From Bradyrhizobium sp. LTSP885 (GTDB taxonomy: Bacteria; Pseudomonadota; Alphaproteobacteria; Rhizobiales; Xanthobacteraceae), in the NCBI RefSeq assembly GCF_000938305.1, contig NZ_JYMT01000042.1, positions 460,814 to 524,813 on the forward strand: a DNA stretch of 64,000 nt, given 5' to 3'. The notes beneath the pieces are model-generated. The model did not search any database. It saw only the letters and a program-made list of their open reading frames with translations, and was not told the DNA's origin. The stretch's first letter is position 1. Each line of letters opens with the position of its first letter. Positions 1 to 7,280 of this stretch are shown here, piece after piece. The translations under genes and the position numbers were made by a program.

Positions 1-262
1 CGGCGATATCTGGCTCGGCACCGGGCAATACCAACGGCTCACGGCCTGCCAGCAACGCGCAACTGAGGATGGCGTGGCGGAGCGCCTCTCCGACCTGCTG
101 GCGAAGGCTGTACATGTTCGGTGAGAGCCGCATCGCCAGCAGCACCTCCGGATCGATCTTGCGAACCTTGGCATGAGCGTCGGCGTGATCAAGCAGCGCC
201 GAAAGATTGCGGAGATACGGCACATAGACGCCGATGGATGCGTCCTGGAGTGAGATGGTCAC
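1..262 (-). CDS. DUF1993 family protein, C-terminus cut by window edge
   Basis: The minus strand starts with GTG at 262 and stays open to the left edge, giving about 87 residues (MTISLQDASIGVYVPYLRNL at the start). The opening, the early NLSALLDHA segment and the later KIDPEVLLAMRLSPNMY segment are typical of the DUF1993 family, small cytoplasmic proteins of about 170 residues with no agreed biochemical role. A GGGAG ribosome-binding site lies 4 bases before the GTG; the only nearby ATG is out of frame, which decides the start. The gene is divergent from the pheC-like gene. The remainder of the protein lies outside the window. Confidence 0.8.
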   Translation of the reverse strand, partial: MTISLQDASIGVYVPYLRNLSALLDHADAHAKVRKIDPEVLLAMRLSPNMYSLRQQVGEALRHAILSCALLAGREPLVLPGAEPDIA

Positions 263-347
263 GTCGGCTCCCGGTGGTCTGGCTCAATTGCGCCATCTGG
301 TCTAAATGCTGGGCAACGACATGTCATCGGAATTGACGGAGAAGTTC

Positions 348-1127
348 ATGTTTCGCGCATTGGCCGGCCTCGTTTTGGCATTGCTCTTGTCCTCGGCGCA
401 TGCCCAGGAGGCCCAAGCCCCGTCGCGCCTCGACGAGATCGTCAAGCGCGGTACGCTGCGTGTCGGCATGACCGGCGACTATTTGCCTTTCACCTCTCTC
501 GACAGGGAGACCAGGACGTTCCGCGGTTTCGATGTCGACATGGCGCAAGCGCTTGGCAAGGCGCTCGGCGTCAAGGTCGAGTTCGTGCCGACGGCATGGC
601 CGCAAATGATGAAGGATTTCGAGGCCGACAGTTTTGACATCGCGATGGGCGGCGTCTCCATCACCTTCGACCGGCAGAAGAAGGGTCTGTTCTCAACGCC
701 GATCATGCGCGAGGGCAAGACGCCGATCGCGCGCTGCGCCGACAACGGCAAATACGACACCATCGCCGAGATCGACAAGCCCGGCACCCGCGTCATCGTC
801 AATCCCGGCGGCACCAACGAGCGCTTCGCCCGAGCCAATGTGAAGAGCGCGGACATTCGCGTGTTCAACGACAACACCAAAATCTTCGACGAGATCGCCA
901 AGGGCGACGCCGACTTGATGATGACCGACTCATCCGAGACGCGCTACCAGCAGAAGCTGCATCCCGGCGTGCTCTGCGCGGTGCATCCCGACACCCCGTT
1001 CGATTTCGCGGAAAAGGCCTACTGGATGCAGCGCGATGTGGCGCTGAAGGCCTTCGTCGACCAATGGCTGCACATCGCGATGGAAGACGGCAGCTACAAG
1101 AAGATCTACGCCGCATGGTTTGAATAG
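348..1127 (+). CDS. pheC: Periplasmic cyclohexadienyl (arogenate/prephenate) dehydratase, PheC type
   Basis: The 259-residue protein has a signal peptide (hydrophobic stretch ending SSAHA at about residue 19) followed by a family-3 solute-binding fold. It matches PheC of Pseudomonas closely from memory: TGDYLPF, GFDVDMAQALG, DIAMGGVSIT, NPGGTNERFARAN, MMTDSSETR and DFAEKAYWM near the end are shared landmarks. PheC uses this fold as an enzyme that converts prephenate to phenylpyruvate or arogenate to phenylalanine in the periplasm, rather than as a transporter subunit. No ABC permease or ATPase gene is adjacent, which agrees with an enzyme. The start at 348 was chosen because it gives a clean signal peptide and a GGAG site lies just upstream; 306 and 321 are alternatives. 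Confidence 0.85.
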   Translation: MFRALAGLVLALLLSSAHAQEAQAPSRLDEIVKRGTLRVGMTGDYLPFTSLDRETRTFRGFDVDMAQALGKALGVKVEFVPTAWPQMMKDFEADSFDIAMGGVSITFDRQKKGLFSTPIMREGKTPIARCADNGKYDTIAEIDKPGTRVIVNPGGTNERFARANVKSADIRVFNDNTKIFDEIAKGDADLMMTDSSETRYQQKLHPGVLCAVHPDTPFDFAEKAYWMQRDVALKAFVDQWLHIAMEDGSYKKIYAAWFE

Positions 1128-1161
1128 ACCGCGGCAAACACGCCTGCTTCGGTGCGGAAAA

Positions 1162-1190
1162 TTGACCGTCTCCCGGACCGAAACTAGACT
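1162..1190 (+). promoter_or_regulatory. Candidate sigma-70 promoter for the DUF2147 gene
   Basis: TTGACC (1162-1167), a 17-base spacer and TAGACT (1185-1190) resemble -35 and -10 boxes. They lie in the gap between the pheC-like gene and the DUF2147 gene, about 120 bases before the start at 1315. Confidence 0.4.
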
Positions 1191-1314
1191 GCGGTCCAGT
1201 GATTGAACCAAAGCCGCTACTCCACGACTTATGATTTGAAAGTGACCTGGGTCACGCTCCGCAAAGCTGCCGCCGGATAGTTTGGGGACTGTATTCCCTG
1301 CACTGGAGGTCGAG

Positions 1315-2160
1315 ATGAAGAAGCTTCTGGCGATCGCTGCGCTTTTGTTGGCGAGCACGGCCGCTGCGCAGGCGCAATACAGCTTCGACTATGGCGGCCG
1401 CACCATCCGGATCGATCCCGATCGCGGGACGGTCTCGATCCCTGGCGTCTACGACAATAGCGGCCACCGAACCCGGCGCGCCAAGGGCGACGACGCCGAT
1501 CGGAAACGCAAGCCGGCCGCGCCGCAGGAGGCCAAGACGGACACCAAGACCGATCCGCAGGCACCGCCGAGCGAAGCCCCTGCTGCGGCAGCATCACCGG
1601 CACCCGCTCCAGCCGATCAGGCTACCGTTCCGGCGGCGCCGCCGCCTCCTGCGCCGCCTGCCCTGACTGCAACGGAGCCCGCCAACACGACCGTGGCGGT
1701 GGCGCCATCAGATACGGCAGCGACCACGTCGCCTCCGCCCGCCCCGCCACCCGTGCAACAGCAGGCTGCGCCGACGGCACCGCCGGCGCCAGCTGCCGTT
1801 GCCGCGATTCCGCCTCCGCCGGCTGCCGCACCCAAGCCGGCTCCGAACCCCATGCAGGCGGCGAATTCGCCGCTGGGTGTTTGGCTGACGGAAGAGAAGG
1901 AAGGCAGGGTCCGCATCGAGCAGTGCGGCGCCAATCTCTGCGGCTACGCCGTCGACAAAAAGTCGAGCGAGAACGGCGAGCAGGTCCTGATCAACATGAA
2001 GCCCGCCAAGGAAAAATGGAGCGGCCGGATCCTCGATCCGAACACCGGCAGCACCTACGATTCCACTATCGCGCTAAAGGGCTCCGACACCCTGCGGGTG
2101 CAAGGCTGTGCGTTCGGAGGCATGTTCTGCGGCGGCCAGACCTGGACGCGGTCGAATTGA
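1315..2160 (+). CDS. Secreted DUF2147 domain protein with long Pro/Ala linker
   Basis: The 281-residue product begins with a signal peptide (MKKLLAIAALLLAS, cleaved after AAAQA near residue 22). A short YSFDYGGRTIRIDPDRG segment follows, then about 120 residues dominated by proline and alanine, and finally a C-terminal beta-rich domain from about residue 185 (GVWLTEEKEGRVRIEQCG ... CGGQTWTR). The last part has the hallmarks of DUF2147, a lipocalin-like periplasmic domain of unknown activity; two cysteine pairs there could form disulfides. A GGAGG site sits 5 bases before the ATG. The Pro/Ala linker suggests a tethered or spacer-separated envelope protein. Function is not known. Confidence 0.8.
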   Translation: MKKLLAIAALLLASTAAAQAQYSFDYGGRTIRIDPDRGTVSIPGVYDNSGHRTRRAKGDDADRKRKPAAPQEAKTDTKTDPQAPPSEAPAAAASPAPAPADQATVPAAPPPPAPPALTATEPANTTVAVAPSDTAATTSPPPAPPPVQQQAAPTAPPAPAAVAAIPPPPAAAPKPAPNPMQAANSPLGVWLTEEKEGRVRIEQCGANLCGYAVDKKSSENGEQVLINMKPAKEKWSGRILDPNTGSTYDSTIALKGSDTLRVQGCAFGGMFCGGQTWTRSN

Positions 2161-2173
2161 TTGACGTGAAATT

Positions 2174-2257
2174 GTAGCCCGGATGAAGCGCAGCGTAATC
2201 CGGGACCGCGCCACATGACAGATCGACCCGGATTACGCTTCGCTCCATCCGGGCTAC
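2174..2257. repeat. Long inverted repeat, GTAGCCCGGAT family
   Basis: Two arms of about 31 bases (2174-2204 and 2227-2257) are near-perfect reverse complements, starting GTAGCCCGGATGAAGCG. A related but shorter element lies at 46472-46537, so this is an interspersed palindrome family. It sits just after the DUF2147 stop. Confidence 0.85.
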
Positions 2258-2262
2258 AGAAA

Positions 2263-2298
2263 GCAAAAAAGCCCCGCTGTGTGCGGGGCTTTTCGTTT
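2263..2298. terminator. Bidirectional rho-independent terminator
   Basis: An A-run, then GCCCCGC-tgtgt-GCGGGGC, then a T-rich run gives a hairpin readable from both strands. It separates the rightward DUF2147 gene from the leftward cupin gene. Confidence 0.85.
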
Positions 2299-2314
2299 GG
2301 GTATCAGCTGCGGC

Positions 2315-2719
2315 TCAGCCGAGCTTGCCGCCGTATTCCTCGTCGGTGACATGCTCCATCCAGGTCGAATAGACACCGTCGAGCGCCTCCTGCATGGCGA
2401 TGTGGGTCATGCTGTTGCCCGGCGACGCGCCGTGCCAGTGCTTCTCGTTCGGCGGGATCCAGACGGTGTCGCCGGGCCGGATTTCCCTGATCGGGCCGCC
2501 CTTGGCCTGCACGCGGCCGATGCCTGAGACCACGTAAAGCGTCTGGCCGAGCGGATGGGTGTGCCAAGCGGTACGCGCGCCGGGCTCGAACGAGACACGC
2601 GAGGCGTTCAGCCGCGCCGGCGCGGGCGCCATGTTGATGGGGTCCTGCAGCACCGATCCGGTAAAGTTCTCCTGCGGCGCGCGGCGGGTCGGCCGCGAGC
2701 CGGAAACGTGGATATCCAT
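2315..2719 (-). CDS. Cupin protein, (R)-mandelonitrile lyase-like
   Basis: A 134-residue single-domain cupin. The stretch ARTAWHTHPLGQTLYVVSG and the later IPPNEKHWHGA carry His53, His55, Gln59 and His94, the same spacing as the metal ligands of bacterial manganese cupin hydroxynitrile lyases, and the whole length and ending (WMEHVTDEEY) agree with that family. Those enzymes cleave or form cyanohydrins in vitro, but the natural role of most members is unsettled. The gene follows the RraA-like gene by 23 bases on the same strand, so the two are probably co-transcribed. The start at 2719 is the first ATG after the upstream gene ends and gives the family's usual length. Confidence 0.8.
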   Translation of the reverse strand: MDIHVSGSRPTRRAPQENFTGSVLQDPINMAPAPARLNASRVSFEPGARTAWHTHPLGQTLYVVSGIGRVQAKGGPIREIRPGDTVWIPPNEKHWHGASPGNSMTHIAMQEALDGVYSTWMEHVTDEEYGGKLG

Positions 2720-2742
2720 GGACTTACCTCGCTTTGTTGAAG

Positions 2743-3441
2743 TTATTTCTTGCTTGCGGCGTAGCGCGCCTTGGTCTCGGCGTTCATCGGGTAGAGGCCG
2801 GGCAATGGGGCGCCATTGTTCACCTCGTTGACGATCCAGGCTTCCATCCGTTCCTGCTCCGGCCCTTCCGCCAGGATCAGGTCGAGGAAGGCCTGCGGGA
2901 TCAGTACCGCGCCGTCCTGGTCCGCGACCACGACGTCGTTCGGAAACACCGCAACGCCGCCACAACCGATCGGCTCACCCCAGCCGACAAACGTCAGCCC
3001 CGCGACCGACGGCGGCGCGGCATAGCCATCGCACCACACCGGCAAGCCGGTCCCGAGCACGCCCTCGAGGTCGCGCACCACGCCGTCGGTGATCAGCGCT
3101 GCCACCCCGCGCTTGACCATGCGCGCGCAGAGGATGTCGCCGAAGATGCCGGCGTCGGTGATGCCCATCGAATCGACCACGGCGATGCAGCCTTCCGGCA
3201 TCGCCTCGATCGCGGTGCGGGTCGAAATCGGCGACGACCAGGATTCCGGCGTCGCCAGATCCTCGCGGGCCGGCACGAAGCGCAGCGTGAAGGCGGGCCC
3301 AACCAGCCGCTTCTGCCCGGGCTTCAGCGGCTTGGTGCCGCGCATCCAGACGTTACGCAGTCCCTTCTTGAGCAGGACCGTGGTGATGGTGGCGGTGGAC
3401 ACGTGCGACAGCGTCGCGATCGCTTCGGCGGACAGGGACAT
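2743..3441 (-). CDS. RraA-like protein (4-hydroxy-4-methyl-2-oxoglutarate aldolase/dimethylmenaquinone methyltransferase family)
   Basis: The 232-residue protein begins MSLSAEAIATLSHVSTATIT and contains the RraA-fold landmarks GPAFTLRF, GCIAVVDSMG, GDILCARMVKRG, ITDGVVRDLEG and FPNDVVVADQDG. In this fold the GD...R and DG.(V)RD segments bind a divalent metal and 2-oxo acid, so many members are class II aldolases or oxaloacetate decarboxylases rather than RNase E inhibitors. It lies upstream of the mandelonitrile-lyase-like cupin, suggesting a short catabolic operon of unknown substrate. An in-frame ATG at 3483 would add 14 residues; 3441 is preferred by similarity to the usual start of this subgroup as I recall it. 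Confidence 0.75.
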   Translation of the reverse strand: MSLSAEAIATLSHVSTATITTVLLKKGLRNVWMRGTKPLKPGQKRLVGPAFTLRFVPAREDLATPESWSSPISTRTAIEAMPEGCIAVVDSMGITDAGIFGDILCARMVKRGVAALITDGVVRDLEGVLGTGLPVWCDGYAAPPSVAGLTFVGWGEPIGCGGVAVFPNDVVVADQDGAVLIPQAFLDLILAEGPEQERMEAWIVNEVNNGAPLPGLYPMNAETKARYAASKK

Positions 3442-3609
3442 CTGGGAGGATAGCTCCGGTGGGAGGAATGAGACGGGGCGCATCTTGCGGGGCCAGACCC
3501 TCGCGTCAAGGGCCGCGCGCGAATTCTGCGATCACCAGATCTTATCGCCGATATGCCGATTAATTTATTGAAGTTGCTGCATCATTTTGCACGAAGCGAA
3601 TTCCACTCG

Positions 3610-3634
3610 GCATCAAAACACGCTAGCTTGATGC
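3610..3634. promoter_or_regulatory. Candidate operator upstream of pxpBCA
   Basis: A perfect inverted repeat GCATCAA (3610-3616), 11-base spacer, TTGATGC (3628-3634) lies 22 bases before pxpB. A third GCATCA half-site is at 3579-3584. The layout fits a dimeric regulator, but which one cannot be told. Confidence 0.4.
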
Positions 3635-3655
3635 ACCAAGAGTCCGCTCAATCCG

Positions 3656-4387
3656 ATGCCCGAAACCTTAAACCCTCCCCGCCTTTTGCCGAGTGGCGAC
3701 AGCGCCATCACGGTGGAATTCAGCCGCACCATCGACGAGGCCGCCAACCGGCGGGTGCTGGCGCTCGACCGCCTCATCGCCGCCGAACCGATCGCTGGCA
3801 TCACCGAGACGGTGCCGACCTATCGGTCGCTGCTCGTCCATTACGATCCCGTGCAGATCGATTTCGACGCGCTTGGCGAGCAACTGCTTGCGCGCGCGGA
3901 ACAGGCGCTGCCGACTGCGGCCGGCACGCGGCGCTGGCGCATTCCGGTCGCCTATGGCGGCGAGCACGGCGCCGATCTCGAGGACGTGGCGAAGACGCTC
4001 AACACCACGCCCGACGACATCGTCGCGCGCCATGTTGCGGGCGACTATCGCGTCGCCATGATCGGCTTCACGCCCGGCTGGTCCTATCTCAGCGGACTGG
4101 AGACGTTCCTGCACATGCCGCGCCGCCAGAATCCGCGTCTGCTGACGCCGGCCGGCACCGTCTCGATCGGCGGCATTCAGACCGGCGTGCAATGCCTCGC
4201 CGGCCCCAGCGGCTGGCACCTGCTTGGCCGCACCGCTGTGCGAACCTACCAGCTGCATCGCGACCCGATCTTCTTGCTGGAGCCGGGCGACGCCATCACC
4301 TTCACGGCGGTCGACGCCAAGACCTTTGCCGACCAGGATCGCGCGGCCGAGGCCGGCGCGTTCATCGCCGAACTGGTGACACCATGA
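3656..4387 (+). CDS. pxpB: 5-oxoprolinase subunit PxpB (KipI family)
   Basis: The 243-residue product has the KipI/PxpB (allophanate hydrolase subunit 1-like) pattern: an N-terminal PSGDSAITVEFS segment, a middle RHVAGDYRVAMIGFTPGWSYL segment and a C-terminal TPAGTVSIGGIQTGVQ followed by PSGWHLLGRT. PxpA, PxpB and PxpC together form the ATP-dependent prokaryotic 5-oxoprolinase that opens pyroglutamate to glutamate, a metabolite-repair activity. The stop overlaps the pxpC start by ATGA, so the two are translationally coupled. The start at 3656 gives the normal family length. The gene is divergent from the RraA-like gene, with a possible operator in between. Confidence 0.9.
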   Translation: MPETLNPPRLLPSGDSAITVEFSRTIDEAANRRVLALDRLIAAEPIAGITETVPTYRSLLVHYDPVQIDFDALGEQLLARAEQALPTAAGTRRWRIPVAYGGEHGADLEDVAKTLNTTPDDIVARHVAGDYRVAMIGFTPGWSYLSGLETFLHMPRRQNPRLLTPAGTVSIGGIQTGVQCLAGPSGWHLLGRTAVRTYQLHRDPIFLLEPGDAITFTAVDAKTFADQDRAAEAGAFIAELVTP

Positions 4388-5421
4388 GCAAGCTCGTCGT
4401 CACCTCGATCGGTCCGGCGAGTTCGGTGCAGGACGGTGGGCGCCCGGGATCACAGCGCTACGGCCTGACGCCGAGCGGCGCGATGGACCGGCTGGCGCTC
4501 GCGGCCGCCAACACGCTGGTCGGCAACGACCTGTTTGCGGCAGCCGTCGAGATCGGTCCGTTCGGCGCCAGCTTCACGGCGCATGGCGGCGCGGTGCGCG
4601 TGGCGCTCGCCGGTGCGCCCCGCAACGCCGACATCGGCGGGCGCGCCGTCGCCTTCGACAGCTCGGTGACGCTCGCCGACGGCGAAACCCTCACTCTCGG
4701 CTTTGCCCGCGGTGGCTCGTTCAGCTATCTGGCGATCGAGCATGGCATTGCAGGCGAACCGATGTTCGGCAGCCTCGCGGTCAACGCCCGCGCCGGGCTC
4801 GGCAGCCCCTATCCGCGCCCGCTGCAGAGCGGCGACGAGTTGAAGACGCAAGCTGCGAGCGGCGCGGCCGAGCGCCGGATCGAGCTACCGGCGACTCCAG
4901 AAGCGCCGATCCGCGTTCTGTTCGGGCCGCAGGACGACGAGTTTTCCGACGAGAACAAGAAGCTGTTCGTGGACAGCGAATGGAAGATTTCCGCCACCAG
5001 CGACCGCATGGGCTACCGGCTCGAAGGTCCGCAGATCAAGCATCTGCACGGCCACAACATCGTTTCCGATGGCACCGTGAACGGCAGCATCCAGGTGCCC
5101 GGCAACGGCCAGCCGATCGCGCTGATGCCGGACCGCGGCACCAGCGGCGGCTACCCGAAGATCGCGACCGTGATATCGGCCGATTTCGGCCGCTTCGCCC
5201 AGATCTCCGCCGGCCGCCCGTTCCGCTTCAAGGCGGTGACCATGGCGGAAGCGCAGGCGGAGACCAAGACGTTCCGCGACCTGCTGCGGTCCCTGCCCGA
5301 TCGCCTTCGCGGGATCGACGAGTTCGGGCTCAACATCGAGGCGCTGCGAGATGCTAACGTCGCCGGCCAGGCGGTCAGCGCCACCGACGCCGCGACGTGG
5401 CAGGTTGCCGCAGCCGGCTAG
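4384..5421 (+). CDS. pxpC: 5-oxoprolinase subunit PxpC (KipA family)
   Basis: The 345-residue product starts MSKLVVTSIGPASSVQDGGR, the characteristic opening of KipA/PxpC (allophanate hydrolase subunit 2-like) proteins, and has GLTPSGAMD, LFGPQDDEF and the late SDGTVNGSIQVPGNGQPI and LMPDRGTSGGYPKIATV segments conserved in the family. It pairs with PxpB in the complex that phosphorylates and hydrolyses 5-oxoproline with PxpA. It overlaps pxpB by 4 bases and is followed by pxpA after 30 bases, confirming a three-gene operon. Confidence 0.9.
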   Translation: MSKLVVTSIGPASSVQDGGRPGSQRYGLTPSGAMDRLALAAANTLVGNDLFAAAVEIGPFGASFTAHGGAVRVALAGAPRNADIGGRAVAFDSSVTLADGETLTLGFARGGSFSYLAIEHGIAGEPMFGSLAVNARAGLGSPYPRPLQSGDELKTQAASGAAERRIELPATPEAPIRVLFGPQDDEFSDENKKLFVDSEWKISATSDRMGYRLEGPQIKHLHGHNIVSDGTVNGSIQVPGNGQPIALMPDRGTSGGYPKIATVISADFGRFAQISAGRPFRFKAVTMAEAQAETKTFRDLLRSLPDRLRGIDEFGLNIEALRDANVAGQAVSATDAATWQVAAAG

Positions 5422-5451
5422 ATCAAGATCAACAACAACGGACCTGCTGTC

Positions 5452-6225
5452 ATGACCACAACCATCGACCTCAATTGCGATCTCGGCGAGAGCTTCGGCC
5501 CCTGGGAAATGGGCAATGATGCCGCGATGATCGAGCTTGCGACCTCGGTCAACGTCGCCTGCGGCTACCATGCCGGCGATGCCGACATTATGCGCCACAC
5601 GGTCGAACTGGCGAAGGCCCGCGGCGTCAGCGTCGGCGCGCATCCTGGTTATCGCGACCTGCACGGCTTCGGTCGCCGCCCGATGCCGGGGCTGACCTCG
5701 TCGGAGATCGAGAACCTCATCGCCTATCAGATCGGCGCGCTGCAGGCGATCGCGACCGCGGCCGGCCACAAGGTCACCCATGTCAAGGCGCATGGCGCGA
5801 TTTCCAACGTCGCCTGCGAGGACGATATGACCGCAAAGGCGATTGCCAATGCGATCAAGGCGGTCGATCGCAACCTGATTTTCGTGGTGCTCGCCAATTC
5901 AAAACTGGTGCGCGCCGGCGAAGCCGCCAACCTGCGGATGGCGCATGAAGTATTCGCCGACCGCGCGTATGAGGACGACGGCAATCTGGTCTCGCGCAAG
6001 AAGCCCGGTGCGGTGCTGCACGACCCCAAGATGATCGCCGACCGCGTGGTGCGGATGGTGCAGGATGGCGCCGTCGTCTCCGTCACCGGCAAAGTGATCA
6101 AGATGCAGACCGATACCGTCTGCATCCACGGCGACACGCCCGGCGCGGTCGAGATCGCGCGCGGCCTGCGCCAGGCGCTGAAGGATGCGGGCATCGCGGT
6201 TGCGCCGTTCAAGACGGCGCATTGA
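5452..6225 (+). CDS. pxpA: 5-oxoprolinase subunit PxpA (LamB/YcsF family)
   Basis: The 257-residue product opens with MTTTIDLNCDLGESFGPW and continues VNVACGYHAGDADIM and VGAHPGYRDLHGFGRR, all signature segments of the LamB/YcsF family. Asp and His residues in DLNCDLGE and GYHAGD form the family's likely active site. PxpA is the catalytic partner of PxpB and PxpC in cytoplasmic 5-oxoprolinase. It is the last gene of the operon and is followed by a hairpin at 6240-6268. Confidence 0.92.
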   Translation: MTTTIDLNCDLGESFGPWEMGNDAAMIELATSVNVACGYHAGDADIMRHTVELAKARGVSVGAHPGYRDLHGFGRRPMPGLTSSEIENLIAYQIGALQAIATAAGHKVTHVKAHGAISNVACEDDMTAKAIANAIKAVDRNLIFVVLANSKLVRAGEAANLRMAHEVFADRAYEDDGNLVSRKKPGAVLHDPKMIADRVVRMVQDGAVVSVTGKVIKMQTDTVCIHGDTPGAVEIARGLRQALKDAGIAVAPFKTAH

Positions 6226-6239
6226 GAGGAACTGTTGAC

Positions 6240-6268
6240 GGGCCGCCGGCGACGCTGCCGGCCCTTTA
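6240..6268 (+). terminator. Probable terminator after pxpA
   Basis: GGGCCG and CGGCCC arms enclose a second CGGC/GCTG stem across a C-C mismatch, followed by TTTAGATT. The T-run is short, so it may be a weak terminator. Confidence 0.5.
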
Positions 6269-6369
6269 GATTCCGTTAAGAGTCTTCTTAAACCCAAACT
6301 TGCCGTTTGGTTGATAAGTGCAGCTTTCCAAGCCTTGACCTTCCTCTCTGGAAAATTGGGTCCGAAAGC

Positions 6370-6771
6370 ATGTTCCGCACCTCCATCTCGCTTGCCATTG
6401 CCGCGATTGCCACGGCCGCCTTCACCAGCGCGGCGTCCGCCGGCTGCTCCAGCTGCTACACGCCGCCTCCCCAGCCCTGCACGACCTGCTATCAGGTACA
6501 GTCGGTGCCGCCGCAATATCGCACGGTCCAGGAAACCGTGATGGTCGCGCCGGGCCGCGTCGTCGCGCATCGCATGCCGGCGCAATATCGCACCGTGATG
6601 GTGCCGAAGACCGTGATGGTCGCGCCCGAGGGCGTCGCCTATGAGCGCATCGCGCCGCAATATGCCACGCAGGAGCGCACGCAGATGGTCTCGCCGGGCT
6701 ATTCCTACTATGCGCCGGTCCAGCCGACCTGCAACACCTGCGGCGGCGGTAGCTACGGTTACGGGTACTGA
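6370..6771 (+). CDS. Small secreted repetitive protein, unknown function
   Basis: The 133-residue product has a signal peptide (MFRTSISLAIAAIATAAF, cleaved near SAASA) followed by CSSCYTPPPQPCTTCYQ and at least three diverged repeats in which QYRT/QYAT precedes a VMVAP or MVSP segment. It ends in GGGSYGYGY after another CNTC pair. The cysteine pairs and Tyr/Gly/Pro-rich composition suggest an extracytoplasmic structural or cell-surface protein. I do not recognise a named domain. The preceding ATG options at 6307 would destroy the signal peptide, so 6370 is chosen. A strong terminator follows at 6794. Confidence 0.7.
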   Translation: MFRTSISLAIAAIATAAFTSAASAGCSSCYTPPPQPCTTCYQVQSVPPQYRTVQETVMVAPGRVVAHRMPAQYRTVMVPKTVMVAPEGVAYERIAPQYATQERTQMVSPGYSYYAPVQPTCNTCGGGSYGYGY

Positions 6772-6793
6772 ACGATCCGCATCCAGCCAAGAC

Positions 6794-6832
6794 AAAGCCG
6801 CCGCCTGAGGACATCAGACGGCGGCTTTTTCA
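6794..6832. terminator. Rho-independent terminator
   Basis: AAAGCCGCCG-N-CGGCGGC followed by a T-run forms a strong hairpin between the converging small secreted protein gene and the 50-residue membrane protein gene. It can act on both strands. Confidence 0.85.
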
Positions 6833-6845
6833 ATGTCTCGAGACG

Positions 6846-6998
6846 TCAGAACGGGTGGATGGACAGCGTGCCGAACACGATGGCCGCGATCACCGCAAAG
6901 GCGCCGTACAGCGCCACGGTATGGACTCCGCTCCCGGTCTTCCGGGAAAGATTTCGCGCGTGAAGGTGCAGGCGGGCTTCCGCCGATAGTTCGCGCAT
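6846..6998 (-). CDS. Small single-pass membrane protein, 50 residues
   Basis: A minus-strand ATG at 6998 with a GGAG site 8 bases upstream opens a 50-residue frame (start MRELSAEARLHLHARNLSRK) ending in TGA at 6846. The N-terminal half is basic and soluble; residues 27-47 (TVALYGAFAVIAAIVFGTL) form one transmembrane helix, and the protein ends IHPF. The ribosome-binding site, good codon use and terminator just beyond the stop make it a credible gene despite its size. Function unknown; with an N-in positive charge pattern it would face the cytoplasm with its N-terminus. Confidence 0.65.
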   Translation of the reverse strand: MRELSAEARLHLHARNLSRKTGSGVHTVALYGAFAVIAAIVFGTLSIHPF

Positions 6999-7180
6999 GG
7001 TCGATCTCCAACGCCCCATTAGACGGCATATGGAATATCGTTCGCGCGCAGATTCAAGCGGGTGGCAAAAATAGCGATGCCATTCGCCTGAAGGAGACGG
7101 TTCCCAGTGAAAAATTCTTCGCTGCGGGTCGGCGCGAGAATTTCATTCGCTCGAATTTGAGGCGCCGGGAACCGGCCTAA

Positions 7181-7280
7181 AGCGTTTCGAGCGAAATGGA
7201 TACCGGTTCGCGTGAAGAAAACGCGTCAAAACAAGAATCTAGAGCTCCGTTCCGATTCCATCGGAATGGAAATAGCTCTA
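7181..7280. repeat. Interspersed repeat, AGCGTTTCGAGCGAAATGG family
   Basis: The unit beginning AGCGTTTCGAGCGAA and running through ACCGGTTCGCGTGAAGAAAA recurs in reverse complement at 22918-22990. Its right part is a palindrome (TTCCGATTCCATCGGAA core flanked by AGAGCT/AGCTCT) that ends on the stop codon of the flavoprotein gene. It may serve as that gene's transcript end. Confidence 0.75.
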
